From the NCBI RefSeq assembly GCF_019357415.1, contig NZ_CP048410.1, forward strand, positions 1,893,001-1,957,000: a stretch of DNA of 64,000 bases. Reading direction: 5' to 3'. Position numbers and translations under genes: made by a program. The DNA comes from Gramella sp. MT6. GTDB taxonomy: Bacteria > Bacteroidota > Bacteroidia > Flavobacteriales > Flavobacteriaceae. Under the pieces are notes generated by a model, which worked only from the letters and a program-made list of their open reading frames with translations, did no database searches and was not told the DNA's origin. Shown piece by piece: positions 17,464 through 26,621 of the stretch (within the stretch, counting starts at the first letter, position 1; each line of letters starts with the position of its first letter).

Positions 17464-18081
17464 CTAATTAGGATTCCATTTTTTCAATTCTTGTGCAATA
17501 ATTTCCGCGGCAGCCTGGCTTCCTTTTTCCGAAGGATGAAATTGATCTGGCCCGTAATAATCAAAATTATTAGTTGCTTCAAAATGCTTTTTCCAGACTT
17601 CCCCAACAGGGAATAAAAGAGCATTATTAATTTTCGCTGCTTCCCTGTGATTTTCAATCACTCCATCAAATGTATGGTAGTATTGTCGCGATGGCCAGAC
17701 CATGAAATATGCCAGCTCAGCACTATTCTCCTTACATAGCTTTTTAAATTTTTTACCATATTCTATGAGAATCTCCTTCCCAAAGTCCTGTGAGGAAGGT
17801 CCTTGTTGAATTATTACAAGATCAAAATTTTCCCCGGAAATCAACTTTTGAACTATACCATCATTCCAGTGATCTATTAAGGCATAATCTGGCTTAGCGA
17901 TCATTTCAGTCTGAATGTTCAAGCCTTGTTTTTTGGTAGCCTTTTCAACCAGTTTCGGAAGAGCGTTGGTATAGGTCAAACTGTTTCCGACAAATAAAAT
18001 ACTGAGCTCAGATTCCTGAGAATAAGAATATCTACAGGATAAAATGACCAGTAATATCAAGATGAATTTAAACCGCTTCAT
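17464..18081 (-). CDS. SGNH/GDSL-type hydrolase lipoprotein
   Basis: A 205-residue exported protein. The N-terminus has a hydrophobic stretch ending in ILSC (Cys16), a plausible lipobox. Mature-region motifs fit SGNH hydrolases: block I FVGNSLTY with Ser34, an NxxPALP-like loop, IIQQGPSSQ, and block V PDQFHPSEKGS carrying the catalytic Asp/His. It probably hydrolyses an ester in the envelope. It is the third gene of an MBL-reductase-SGNH operon (29 bases after the reductase gene). Confidence 0.82.
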   Translation of the reverse strand: MKRFKFILILLVILSCRYSYSQESELSILFVGNSLTYTNALPKLVEKATKKQGLNIQTEMIAKPDYALIDHWNDGIVQKLISGENFDLVIIQQGPSSQDFGKEILIEYGKKFKKLCKENSAELAYFMVWPSRQYYHTFDGVIENHREAAKINNALLFPVGEVWKKHFEATNNFDYYGPDQFHPSEKGSQAAAEIIAQELKKWNPN

Positions 18082-18110
18082 TTCTGAAATTAAACTGTTG
18101 AAGAAGCAAA

Positions 18111-19172
18111 TTAAAGAATATCATTATCTATAAGCACCTGAAAAGAATCTTCCATCGTCTTTTGCATAGGTTTGAATTCTATGTCCAGATCATTTTTGAT
18201 CTTGGAATTATCTGCCTTCCATTCGATATTAACATTATTCCGAATGAATTTTCTGGACAGACTTTTATTTACATAAGGACCAATTAAAAGCAACAACCAT
18301 TTTGGTAATGCTTTGGTTGGTACAGGATAGTTATCACCATATTTTGGCTCCAGGGCTTCACCCAATTCAACAAAATTAGTGTTATGCGCTGAGGTAATAT
18401 ATCTTCCTTTCGCCGAAGGGGTGAACCCGGCCTTAAAATGTGCTTCTGCAACATCGCGAACATCTACCAGCCCGATTCCAATCTTTGGTGCGCCCATTTT
18501 AAAGGTGCCATCTCCAAGCTGTTTCAATAAGCTGAAACTTTCGGAAGTTGTAGCCTTCGGATTTAAGGGTGGCCCCATTACTAAAGATGGATTAATGGTT
18601 ACCAGATCCCATTCATTTTGATCTTTATTGATCTCCCAGGCTTTTTTCTCTGCCAGCGTTTTAGAGTAGGAGTAAGGCTGGTAATCCAGAGAAGCCGTGG
18701 TGTTCCAGATATCTTCTGTAAGAACATTGTTGGGCGCATCATGAACGTCTTTAGCATCGGTATATATTGCCGCACAGCTGCTGGTTAAAACAACTCTTTT
18801 AACGCCAGGAGTTTTATTGGCCTGGCTTAAAACGTTATCGGTTCCTTTTACAGCCGGTTCTATCAATTCTTTCTGTGCATCATCAAAATCTGAAGTAAAA
18901 GGAGAAGCAGTATGGAATACCAGTTCGCAACCTTCCATAGCTTCCGCGTAGGAGCCTTCATCCATAAGATCTGATTTGAAGAATTTAATAGTTCCCGGAG
19001 AATTTTCAGCAATTCCATTCAAGTGATGCACCTTATGTTCTTTTTCTGGATCACGAACGGCCGCATGAACGGTTAAACCGTCTTCAAGCAATCTCTTTAC
19101 CAGCCAGCCGGCGACATATCCTGTTGCTCCCGTAACCAGTACCGGTTTTGTCTTATCTATCATGTTCATCAC
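18111..19172 (-). CDS. NAD(P)-dependent epimerase/dihydroflavonol-reductase-like enzyme
   Basis: A 353-residue extended short-chain dehydrogenase. The Rossmann motif VTGATGYVAGWL starts at about residue 13, and the catalytic YxxxK is in PYSYSKTLAEKKAW. Overall it resembles dihydroflavonol/cinnamoyl-CoA reductase-like enzymes that reduce aldehydes or ketones; the substrate is unknown. Three nearby ATGs at the start (M1, M2, M4) are all possible. It begins 3 bases after the MBL hydrolase stop, in the same operon. Confidence 0.88.
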   Translation of the reverse strand: MMNMIDKTKPVLVTGATGYVAGWLVKRLLEDGLTVHAAVRDPEKEHKVHHLNGIAENSPGTIKFFKSDLMDEGSYAEAMEGCELVFHTASPFTSDFDDAQKELIEPAVKGTDNVLSQANKTPGVKRVVLTSSCAAIYTDAKDVHDAPNNVLTEDIWNTTASLDYQPYSYSKTLAEKKAWEINKDQNEWDLVTINPSLVMGPPLNPKATTSESFSLLKQLGDGTFKMGAPKIGIGLVDVRDVAEAHFKAGFTPSAKGRYITSAHNTNFVELGEALEPKYGDNYPVPTKALPKWLLLLIGPYVNKSLSRKFIRNNVNIEWKADNSKIKNDLDIEFKPMQKTMEDSFQVLIDNDIL

Positions 19173-19175
19173 TTC

Positions 19176-20264
19176 TTATTTTATGATTAATTGTTCTCCT
19201 AATTCAGGAATTACATAATCTACGCCTTTTTCCAGAGAAGTTCTAATAAATCCCTCGATGGGATCTTCCCAATCGTGTAAAGCAAGGGTAAATGCTCCCC
19301 AGTGAATTGGCACGGCCTTTTCAGCTTTTACGTCAATCGCTGCCTGTACAGATTCTTCAGGGAACATATGTATCTGGTGCCAGTTTTCGTTGTACTGTCC
19401 GCATTCTACAAAGGCCATATCAAAGGGACCAAGTTTTTCGCCGATCTCTTTAAAATGATCTCCGTAGCCACCGTCTCCGCTCCAGAAAATATTTTCGGTT
19501 GCGGTAGTAAAAGTGTATCCACCCCAGAGACTTTCATCGCGATCAAACAATCCTCTGCCCGAAAAATGTCTCGAAGGCACGAAATTGATCTTTACATCAT
19601 TCACATCAACTGAATCCCACCAGTCCAATTCTGTGATCTTTGATTCCTCAATTTTCCATCTAAGCAAATGTTTTTTAACGCCAAGCGGAACATAGAAATG
19701 TTTCACCTTAGATCCCAATCTTTGAAAACTTTCATAATCAAGGTGATCATAATGATCATGAGAGATAAGCACCGCATCAATTTCCGGGAGTTTATCAATG
19801 ATATAAAGCGTCGAATCTGAATATCTCCTGGTGCGAATTGGCCCCACAGGTGAAGCATCAGGTCCAAACATTGGATCTATCAGAATATTGGAATTATTCA
19901 TTTTGAATAATCCCACAGAATGACCATACCAGATAAATTTTGTTTTGCCTTCATCCTGATCCCACAGTTCCTGATCAAATTCCTTAACCGGAAGCTCTTT
20001 TTCAGGACCTCGTTCAGCCTTGCCTTTAAAATTATCCCGAATTAATCCCGGCATCTTCTTCAAATCCATATCCAAAGTAGTTTTCTGAAGATTCCTGAAT
20101 TTCTCACCATTCCACTGAGAAGATTCAGCAAAGGCAAGTTTTTCTTCTTTGGAAAGTTTTCCACCGAACTGCGGATTCAGATACAGATATCCAATTCCGT
20201 ATAAAACGCCAATAATTAAGAGGGCAATTATGATTTGTGCTGTCATTTTTAATTTTTTTCTCAT
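19176..20264 (-). CDS. Membrane-anchored MBL-fold metallohydrolase (UlaG/NAPE-PLD-like)
   Basis: A 362-residue protein with an N-terminal hydrophobic anchor (about residues 8-27). The beta-lactamase-fold metal motif ISHDHYDHLD is present, followed by the His in PSRHFSGRG, the bridging Asp in WSGDGGYGDH, and a late VPIHWGAF. The IRTRRY and WYGHS patterns are shared with NAPE-PLD-like and UlaG-like hydrolases. It probably cleaves a phosphodiester or lactone at the membrane. First gene of a three-gene operon downstream of an AraC regulator. Confidence 0.87.
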   Translation of the reverse strand: MRKKLKMTAQIIIALLIIGVLYGIGYLYLNPQFGGKLSKEEKLAFAESSQWNGEKFRNLQKTTLDMDLKKMPGLIRDNFKGKAERGPEKELPVKEFDQELWDQDEGKTKFIWYGHSVGLFKMNNSNILIDPMFGPDASPVGPIRTRRYSDSTLYIIDKLPEIDAVLISHDHYDHLDYESFQRLGSKVKHFYVPLGVKKHLLRWKIEESKITELDWWDSVDVNDVKINFVPSRHFSGRGLFDRDESLWGGYTFTTATENIFWSGDGGYGDHFKEIGEKLGPFDMAFVECGQYNENWHQIHMFPEESVQAAIDVKAEKAVPIHWGAFTLALHDWEDPIEGFIRTSLEKGVDYVIPELGEQLIIK

Positions 20265-20390
20265 TGATCAAATTTCTGATACAAAGATGCGCATCATTCA
20301 GCCTTAACTTGAACACAGAATACTGAAAGGAAAACACAAATTACTGAATATTAGAATACAGGAAATAAAATATCCTTTTCAATAAAAAAG

Positions 20391-21317
20391 TTAATTCTGA
20401 ATCCTGTATTCCTGAGGAGTAAAACCTGTTTTCGATTTAAAGAAGCGGCTGAAATAATGTGGGTAATTGTAACCGAGGCTATAGGCTATCTCACCAATGG
20501 AATCTGTGGAACCTAAAAGAAGGGTTTTGGCCTTATCTACCACAAAATCATTGATGTGGTCTTTGGCACTTCTACCGGTCTCTTTTTTTAGAAGATCGCT
20601 GAGGTAATTAGGAGAAAGGTGCAACTCATCTGCACAATATTGTATAGACGGTTGGCCAATTTCGGCTAGTTTTCCAGATTGATAATAGTCCTTTAGAAGG
20701 CTTTCCATTTGTGAAACTATATCCTTATTCTTTGCGGTTCGAGTATTAAACTGCCTTTCATAAAATCGAGTACACAAATTCAGCAAAAGTTCGAGGCTGG
20801 AAACGATCACCCGCTGACTATGATTATCGATCCTTTCCTTAACTTCCTGCCGGATCATTTTCATAATGTCTGTCACCAGAGTCTGTTCTTCATCTGAAAG
20901 GTGAAGCGCTTCGTGCACATCGTAAGAAAAGAAGGAGTAGTTCTCGATATAAGCACCAAGGGAAGTATTCCTGATAAGATCTGGATGAAAATAGATCATC
21001 CAGCCGTTTATTGGAGTCACCGGTTGTTCCTGGTTCGATTTCATCACCTGGTCTGGCCCCGTAAAGATCATGACCCCTTCGTTAAAATCATAGTGATTTC
21101 TACCATATTCAAAGGCACAGCTAGCATCCTTCAGCGCGATAGTGTAGAGGCTTGAAGAAAATCTTTTGCCAAGCCATTTATTATCCAGTTTCACCTTGGA
21201 TACATCGATAATACTGATCAACGGATGCTTTGGTTTTTCTAGGCCAACCAATTCATGGAATTGGCTGATCGATCTAATTTTAAAGATATCTTCTGCCATC
21301 ATACTTATTTTATACAA
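20391..21317 (-). CDS. AraC family transcriptional regulator
   Basis: A 308-residue regulator with an N-terminal cupin-like sensor domain and a C-terminal double HTH (about residues 205-305) ending LGYNYPHYFSRFFKSKTGFTPQEYR, the AraC signature. It lies 126 bases upstream of the MBL-reductase-SGNH operon on the same strand and probably regulates it, either as the same transcript or from an internal promoter. The effector is unknown. It is divergent from the catalase gene at 21514. Confidence 0.9.
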   Translation of the reverse strand: MYKISMMAEDIFKIRSISQFHELVGLEKPKHPLISIIDVSKVKLDNKWLGKRFSSSLYTIALKDASCAFEYGRNHYDFNEGVMIFTGPDQVMKSNQEQPVTPINGWMIYFHPDLIRNTSLGAYIENYSFFSYDVHEALHLSDEEQTLVTDIMKMIRQEVKERIDNHSQRVIVSSLELLLNLCTRFYERQFNTRTAKNKDIVSQMESLLKDYYQSGKLAEIGQPSIQYCADELHLSPNYLSDLLKKETGRSAKDHINDFVVDKAKTLLLGSTDSIGEIAYSLGYNYPHYFSRFFKSKTGFTPQEYRIQN

Positions 21318-21513
21318 ATTTCGACATAACGTTGAATTCAGGCTAACACAAATCCCTGATTATTAAACAGGTTTTACGTGAATTAGAGAACGATTTTGGC
21401 TTTAAACCAATTTGCATAAGTTATCTTAAGAAAAGATTGGTGAATGTTTAACAAGGCTTTGGTGATTACTGTAGGTTCGTAATGATAACTTTAGGGGAAC
21501 CAAAAAATCAACA

Positions 21514-23640
21514 ATGAAGAAAGATAATGAAAATGCAAAGAAGAAGGATCTGGAAAAGAACACATCAGATCCAGAGGGAAAAACAATGACCACAAACCAG
21601 GGAGTGAAGGTAAATGACACTAATAATTCACTTAAAGCCGGAGAACGCGGAGCCACACTTCTGGAAGATTTCATTTTAAGAGAGAAGATTACCCATTTTG
21701 ATCATGAAAGAATTCCGGAGCGTATTGTACACGCAAGGGGTAGTGGAGCTCATGGTTATTTTGAATTATATGAAAGCCAAGAAAAATATACAAAGGCGGG
21801 TATTTTTACGGATACCAATAGAAGAACTCCAGTTTTTACAAGGTTTTCTACCGTCGCGGGATCTAAAGGTTCGGCCGATATGGCGCGTGATGTACGCGGA
21901 TTTGCCGTAAAATTTTATACGGAAGAGGGAGTTTTTGACCTGGTTGGGAATAATATGCCGATTTTCTTTATTCAGGATGCCATGAAATTCCCGGATCTAA
22001 TTCATGCCGTGAAACCTGAACCGCACCGCGAAATTCCTCAGGCGGCATCTGCACACGATACTTTTTATGACTTTGTATCGCGTACTCCGGAAACGCTGCA
22101 TAATCACATATGGGCTATGAGTGACCGGGCTATTCCTAGAAGTTTAAGAATGATGGAAGGTTTCGGAATCCATACTTTTAGACTGATCAATAAAGAAGGG
22201 AAATCACATTTTGTGAAATTTCACTGGAAACCGTTATTAGGAGTAAAATCAGTAACATGGGATGAAGCTGTAAAACTTCATGGTGCAGATAGTGATTTTC
22301 ATCGCCGTGATCTTTGGGATGCAATAGATTCAGGTCAGTTTCCTGAGTGGGAATTAGGAATTCAAGTGGTGCCCGAAGAAGATGAACATAAATTTGAGTT
22401 TGATCTTCTGGATCCTACTAAATTGATTCCGGAGGAAATGGTTCCGGTTCAGAGAATTGGTAAAATGACCCTGAACAGAAATCCAGATAATTTCTTTGCT
22501 GAAACCGAGCAGGTTGCTTTTCATCCAGGACACATAGTGCCGGGAATAGATTTCAGTAATGATCCATTACTTCAGGGAAGACTATTTTCATATACCGATA
22601 CTCAACTTTCAAGACTTGGAAGTCCGAATTTTCATGAAATTCCAATTAATAGGCCAATAAATCCAACGCATAATAATCAGCGTGATGGTCATATGAGAAT
22701 GACTGTGAATAAAGGGAACACTGCCTATTTTCCAAATTCTATGAGCGGTGGATGCCCACATATGGCTAAAATGGCCGAGGGTGGATTTACCAGTTATGAA
22801 GAAAGAATTGATGCAAACAAGGTAAGAGCAAGAAGTGAAAGTTTTAGTGATCACTTTTCTCAACCCGGAATATTCTACAGAAGTTTAGAAGACTGGGAAA
22901 AGAATCACGTAGCTGAAGCTTATTCCTTTGAACTTGGGAAGTGTAATCAGGATCATATAAAGGAGAGAATGCTCTATCTTATATATAAGATTGATGAAAG
23001 CCTCGCCAAAAAGGTTGCTGATAACCTGGGTATGAAGGTGCCTTCCAAAATTGAAAAACCGGTGAACCAGGCTATTGGTGCCGATGATGACGGGAAGAAA
23101 AATGAGCCGCAAAAAAGAAAGGATTATATAGAGAAATCTGAAGCATTAAGTCAGACCCATATTAAGGCAGAAAGCATTGCAACACGAAAAATTGCATTTT
23201 TGGTAGGAGATGGTTTTGATGCCGGCAATGTTAGTACCATGAAAACGGCGCTGGAAAAGAAGAATGCTGTAGTAAATCTTGTAGCAACTCATGGAGGTTC
23301 AGTTAAATGTACAGAAGGTGAGATGCATAAGGTAGATGCTGCATTATTGACTACAGAAAGTGTGGCTTTTGATGCGATCTACATCCCGGGAGGATCTAAA
23401 AGTGTGAAAGCTTTAAAAGACAGTGCTAAGGCTAAAAAGTTTATAAATGAAAGTTTAAAACACTGTAAGGCGATCGCGGTAGATTCAGAAGGCGAAGACT
23501 TACTTAATGAAACCTTCGGAAAAGACTTCAAGGATGACGAAGCGATATGTATCAATAAAAAACCGGCAGATTTTATAAAAGCAATTGGAATGCATAGAAA
23601 CTGGAAAAGAGAAGATAAGGCTAAAATGATTCCTGCTTAA
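21514..23640 (+). CDS. katE: Large-subunit (clade II) catalase with C-terminal DJ-1-like domain
   Basis: Dismutates hydrogen peroxide. At 708 residues it is of the HPII/KatE size class. Motifs: catalytic His in RIVHARGSGAHG, catalytic Asn region GNNMPIFFIQD, and haem-ligand Tyr region GRLFSYTDTQLSRLG. The last ~150 residues (KIAFLVGDGFDAGNV ... DAIYIPGG) are the class I glutamine-amidotransferase/DJ-1-like domain typical of clade II. The first ~45 residues are Lys-rich and low-complexity. No signal peptide, so cytosolic. Monocistronic with a strong terminator. Confidence 0.95.
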   Translation: MKKDNENAKKKDLEKNTSDPEGKTMTTNQGVKVNDTNNSLKAGERGATLLEDFILREKITHFDHERIPERIVHARGSGAHGYFELYESQEKYTKAGIFTDTNRRTPVFTRFSTVAGSKGSADMARDVRGFAVKFYTEEGVFDLVGNNMPIFFIQDAMKFPDLIHAVKPEPHREIPQAASAHDTFYDFVSRTPETLHNHIWAMSDRAIPRSLRMMEGFGIHTFRLINKEGKSHFVKFHWKPLLGVKSVTWDEAVKLHGADSDFHRRDLWDAIDSGQFPEWELGIQVVPEEDEHKFEFDLLDPTKLIPEEMVPVQRIGKMTLNRNPDNFFAETEQVAFHPGHIVPGIDFSNDPLLQGRLFSYTDTQLSRLGSPNFHEIPINRPINPTHNNQRDGHMRMTVNKGNTAYFPNSMSGGCPHMAKMAEGGFTSYEERIDANKVRARSESFSDHFSQPGIFYRSLEDWEKNHVAEAYSFELGKCNQDHIKERMLYLIYKIDESLAKKVADNLGMKVPSKIEKPVNQAIGADDDGKKNEPQKRKDYIEKSEALSQTHIKAESIATRKIAFLVGDGFDAGNVSTMKTALEKKNAVVNLVATHGGSVKCTEGEMHKVDAALLTTESVAFDAIYIPGGSKSVKALKDSAKAKKFINESLKHCKAIAVDSEGEDLLNETFGKDFKDDEAICINKKPADFIKAIGMHRNWKREDKAKMIPA

Positions 23641-23670
23641 AACCTTTGAAAAATCAGGTTTAATTAAAAA

Positions 23671-23699
23671 AACTCCTCGCTATTTAGCGGGGAGTTTTT
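23671..23699 (+). terminator. Bidirectional terminator between katE and the HTH regulator
   Basis: Stem AACTCCTCGCTA/TAGCGGGGAGTT (one wobble pair) flanked by Ts on one side and As on the other; it serves both convergent genes. Confidence 0.85.
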
Positions 23700-23728
23700 A
23701 TTTGAGCAACTGTATAGCCGATCGCTAA

Positions 23729-24493
23729 TTACTGGTCAAAAGACTTTCTTAACTTTTGAAATTCTTCTTCTAAAAATGAAAGCTTTTCTTTGATATCAGT
23801 GTTCCTTTTTTCTGGAATTCTGTGGTAGAAAACATACTTCATTTCCCATAATTCCTTAATTTCTGCCTGACTGATTTCTTCCTGGTCGATCCCTCGATGA
23901 TCTGCTTTTAGAATTAATTTATTATTGGCCTGGTAAACTCTCCTCAATAAAATTTTATCCTTTGTCACCACAATATAAATACAGGAATTCTGCAGTTCAG
24001 AGAATTTTTTACGAGGTAATTTCTCGCCTATTATTACATCCCGGGGATATAAGCCATCATTATCTGTACTCATTTCAAGATTATCCACGACGTAAGCTCT
24101 TAATTCATCGCCATTATTTATAGGAAGGGTAATGCAGGGTAGATCGTTAATAAAGTTTGAATTATCAGAATATTTAAGGTAATCATCCTGAAGATGCGGA
24201 GTAATACAAGGTATTTTGCTAAGGTGATCCTCATGTTCTTCAACCTCGCCAGATTCGAAGTCCACCTTAAATTTTAATAATTGATTTACCGTAAGCTCTT
24301 TGGTAAGCATATCTCCAATCGGTATGCTAAAATAGTTAGCAATTTTAATAATTGTTTCAATCTTCGGTTCACTACGACCTTCTTCATATGCCCCCAGGGT
24401 ACCACGTTTAAGATCAAATAATTCAGCAAATGCCTGTTGGCTAAGAGCCTTGACACTTCTGATCTTTTTAATGTTTTTTCCGAATAACGACAT
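23729..24493 (-). CDS. XRE-type regulator with degenerate S24/LexA-like C-terminal domain
   Basis: A 254-residue repressor-like protein. Residues about 5-60 are a HTH_3 domain (KIRSVKALSQQAFAELFDLKRGTLGAYEEGRSEPKIETI). Residues about 125-225 resemble the S24 peptidase fold of LexA/CI. However, where LexA has GxSM the sequence reads NLEM, and the catalytic Lys region reads LLRRVY. So Ser and Lys both appear replaced and self-cleavage is unlikely (my own alignment by eye). A C-terminal coiled coil follows. It diverges from the PspA-flotillin operon and has repeated boxes in the intergenic region. Confidence 0.85.
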   Translation of the reverse strand: MSLFGKNIKKIRSVKALSQQAFAELFDLKRGTLGAYEEGRSEPKIETIIKIANYFSIPIGDMLTKELTVNQLLKFKVDFESGEVEEHEDHLSKIPCITPHLQDDYLKYSDNSNFINDLPCITLPINNGDELRAYVVDNLEMSTDNDGLYPRDVIIGEKLPRKKFSELQNSCIYIVVTKDKILLRRVYQANNKLILKADHRGIDQEEISQAEIKELWEMKYVFYHRIPEKRNTDIKEKLSFLEEEFQKLRKSFDQ

Positions 24494-24495
24494 TT

Positions 24496-24613
24496 ATTTG
24501 CTAATAAAATTTGCAGAATTAAAATTTTAATGTATCTTAGACTAACAATATTAGCAAACAAATTCATCAATCGCTAATATTTTTAGTTTAAATCTGTTCG
24601 AACGATTTGCTAT
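24496..24613. promoter_or_regulatory. Four TTTGCTAA-like boxes between the HTH regulator and the PspA operon
   Basis: ATTTGCTAAT (24496-24505), ATTAGCAAAC (24550-24559, inverted), AATCGCTAAT (24569-24578) and GATTTGCTAT (24604-24613). Boxes two and three form an inverted pair. A repeated box next to a divergent HTH gene is the usual layout of an autoregulatory operator. A separate dyad TGACA-N5-TGTCA lies at 24678-24692, closer to the PspA operon. No confident promoter match was found for the operon. Confidence 0.5.
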
Positions 24614-24770
24614 TTAAACATCGAATTCATTCATCAATCAAAAAACGAATTAATGATCGCACTTGCTTTTTATGTCCTGACAGAGCTTGTCAAGATTCTT
24701 TAACAAAGTCTTAATACTTTTTTGTATTATTAAACTTTTAAAATTTTAGTACTAACCGTAACAACCACCT

Positions 24771-25166
24771 ATGAAAAATCATTTCAATATTACGAGAGAT
24801 TTTTTGCTGGAATTAAATTTTAATATCACCAAAGAGAATCCAGAAGATGGTCTCCTTGTAATTCAGAAAGAAAATTCCGGGATAAGAAATCTTATTGTTG
24901 GCGTAGCTCCGCCCATACTTATAATGGAGCAATATATATTTAAGATTAACAATCAGTCAGAAAAAATTTTTAAAAGTCTTTTGCAAAAGAACCGGGACAT
25001 AGTCCATGGAGCTTTTGTACTGGACGAATCTGGTGAGAAAGTAATCTATAGGGACACTCTTCAAATAGAAAATATGGATCTAAATGAACTGGAAGGAAGT
25101 TTAAACTCCTTAAGTCTCTTAATGAGTGAATACTCAGATCATATCATAGAATTTTCTAAATATTAA
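24771..25166 (+). CDS. YbjN-like small protein, first gene of the PspA-flotillin operon
   Basis: A 131-residue soluble protein resembling the YbjN / type III secretion chaperone-like fold: alternating strands and helices, an NxGLLVIQKE strand, and an acidic C-terminal helix. No signal peptide, membrane segment or catalytic motif is visible. Its place, 11 bases upstream of pspA and co-directional, suggests a cofactor or chaperone for that system. Family assignment rests on general shape and known neighbourhoods and is moderate. Confidence 0.6.
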   Translation: MKNHFNITRDFLLELNFNITKENPEDGLLVIQKENSGIRNLIVGVAPPILIMEQYIFKINNQSEKIFKSLLQKNRDIVHGAFVLDESGEKVIYRDTLQIENMDLNELEGSLNSLSLLMSEYSDHIIEFSKY

Positions 25167-25177
25167 AATTAACCGTT

Positions 25178-25894
25178 ATGAACATTTTTAAAAGATTATT
25201 TAAAATAGGAGAAGCAGAAACAAATTCTGCCATTGATAAAATGGAGGATCCCATCAAAATGACTGAACAGGGAATTAGAGATATGAAACAGGATCTTGAT
25301 AAAAGTCTGGAGGCACTGGCTCAGGTTAAGGCTTTAGCCATAAGAGCTAAAAATGATCAGGAAGAATTTCAGAATAAAGTTGATGAGTATCAGAATAAGG
25401 CTATTATTATTTTGAAAAAAGGACACTCCAAGGATATGGATGCTGCAGAAGCAGATCGTCTGGCAAAAGAAGCTCTTGTTCAAAAGGAATCTGCAGAACA
25501 ACAGGTTTTGAGGGCAAAGGAGGAATCTGCGAAATTTGATAATAATGTGGCGCAGCTACAAAAGAATATACAGACAATCAAAGCCAACATCGGGAATTGG
25601 GAGAATGAATTAAAAACTCTGAAAGCTCGCGTAAAGGTGAGCAATGCTACCAAAAACCTGAATAAGCAAATGGCAGAACTGGACAGTACCGGTACTGTTT
25701 CCATGCTTGAGAGAATGAAGGAAAAAGTAGCCCAGGAAGAAGCTCTGGCTGAGGCCTATGGCGATATTGCAAATGCTTCAAAATCTATTGATGAAGAAAT
25801 AGACAAAGCCGCAGATACTTCTAAAGCCAAAGCTGATGATGAGCTCGCTAAGCTTAAGCAACAATTAGGAATGAAGGATTCTAAAGACGAATAA
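25178..25894 (+). CDS. pspA: PspA/IM30 family membrane-remodelling protein
   Basis: A 238-residue protein, almost entirely alpha-helical, with the amphipathic N-terminal helix (MNIFKRLFKIGEAETNSAID) and the long coiled-coil hairpin of PspA/Vipp1 (ESCRT-III superfamily). The segment MEDPIKMTEQGIRDMKQDL is the family's conserved early block. PspA coats and stabilises stressed cytoplasmic membrane. No pspF/pspBC genes are nearby, so regulation differs from the E. coli system. It is coupled to the next gene (2 bases between stop and start). Confidence 0.92.
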   Translation: MNIFKRLFKIGEAETNSAIDKMEDPIKMTEQGIRDMKQDLDKSLEALAQVKALAIRAKNDQEEFQNKVDEYQNKAIIILKKGHSKDMDAAEADRLAKEALVQKESAEQQVLRAKEESAKFDNNVAQLQKNIQTIKANIGNWENELKTLKARVKVSNATKNLNKQMAELDSTGTVSMLERMKEKVAQEEALAEAYGDIANASKSIDEEIDKAADTSKAKADDELAKLKQQLGMKDSKDE

Positions 25895-25896
25895 CC

Positions 25897-26607
25897 TTGA
25901 GTGATCTAATCAACATACTTTTTTCAGAAGTTAACGTGATCCTGAGCATCCTGTTGATTATCCTTATTCTTTACTGGATAATAACCATGATTGGCGGTCT
26001 GGATTTTGATCCAGACTTCGATATAGATGTCGATGTTGATGCAGACGTAGATGTGGACTCGGGAATCGAAGGAGGAAATATGGATTTCGAAGATATTTCC
26101 AATACCGAGATCAACCAGGAGGATGTGGTAGGGAAGAGGCGAAAACCATTAAAATGGTGGCAGATCTTCCTTATATATTTCAACTTTGTTGGCCTTCCCT
26201 TCATGTTTACGTTTACCTTCTGGATCTTTATCTGGTGGTTCATCACGGCGATTACTACGGCTATTACCTACACCCATGACAATTTTATAGGTTTCGGTAT
26301 CATGATCCTGGCTATATTTCCATCCCTGTTTGTCACTAAAATCCTAACCACGCCATTCAAAGGGTTTTTTAAAAATTTGAATAAAGATGGGGATGCTCCA
26401 ATTGATTATCTCGGTCGAAAAGCAGTTTTACTATCCTCAATCTCTGAAGACAGAATGGGAAATGCCGAAGTAAGCGTAGATGGTGATTCTATGTCCATCT
26501 ATGTGAAATCTCTTACCGGCGAACCTCTAACCTACGGCAGCAGCATACTTATCATTAAAAGATCTGCAGACCGAAATTATTACCTAGTACAATCTTATAA
26601 CGAATAA
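25897..26607 (+). CDS. NfeD/YqiJ-like membrane protein with OB-fold domain and Asp-repeat loop
   Basis: A 236-residue membrane protein. One hydrophobic segment at about residues 10-33, then an acidic loop of alternating Asp (DVDVDADVDVD within residues about 36-57), two to three membrane segments at about 85-150, and a C-terminal beta-rich OB-fold-like domain (about 165-236: DYLGRKAVLLSSI, GNAEVSVDGDSMSIYVKS). This is the YqiJ/NfeD layout that partners flotillins. The start is TTG at 25897, 2 bases after the pspA stop; the next ATG would remove the first membrane segment. Confidence 0.82.
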   Translation: MSDLINILFSEVNVILSILLIILILYWIITMIGGLDFDPDFDIDVDVDADVDVDSGIEGGNMDFEDISNTEINQEDVVGKRRKPLKWWQIFLIYFNFVGLPFMFTFTFWIFIWWFITAITTAITYTHDNFIGFGIMILAIFPSLFVTKILTTPFKGFFKNLNKDGDAPIDYLGRKAVLLSSISEDRMGNAEVSVDGDSMSIYVKSLTGEPLTYGSSILIIKRSADRNYYLVQSYNE

Positions 26608-26621
26608 CTAATATTTTTAAA

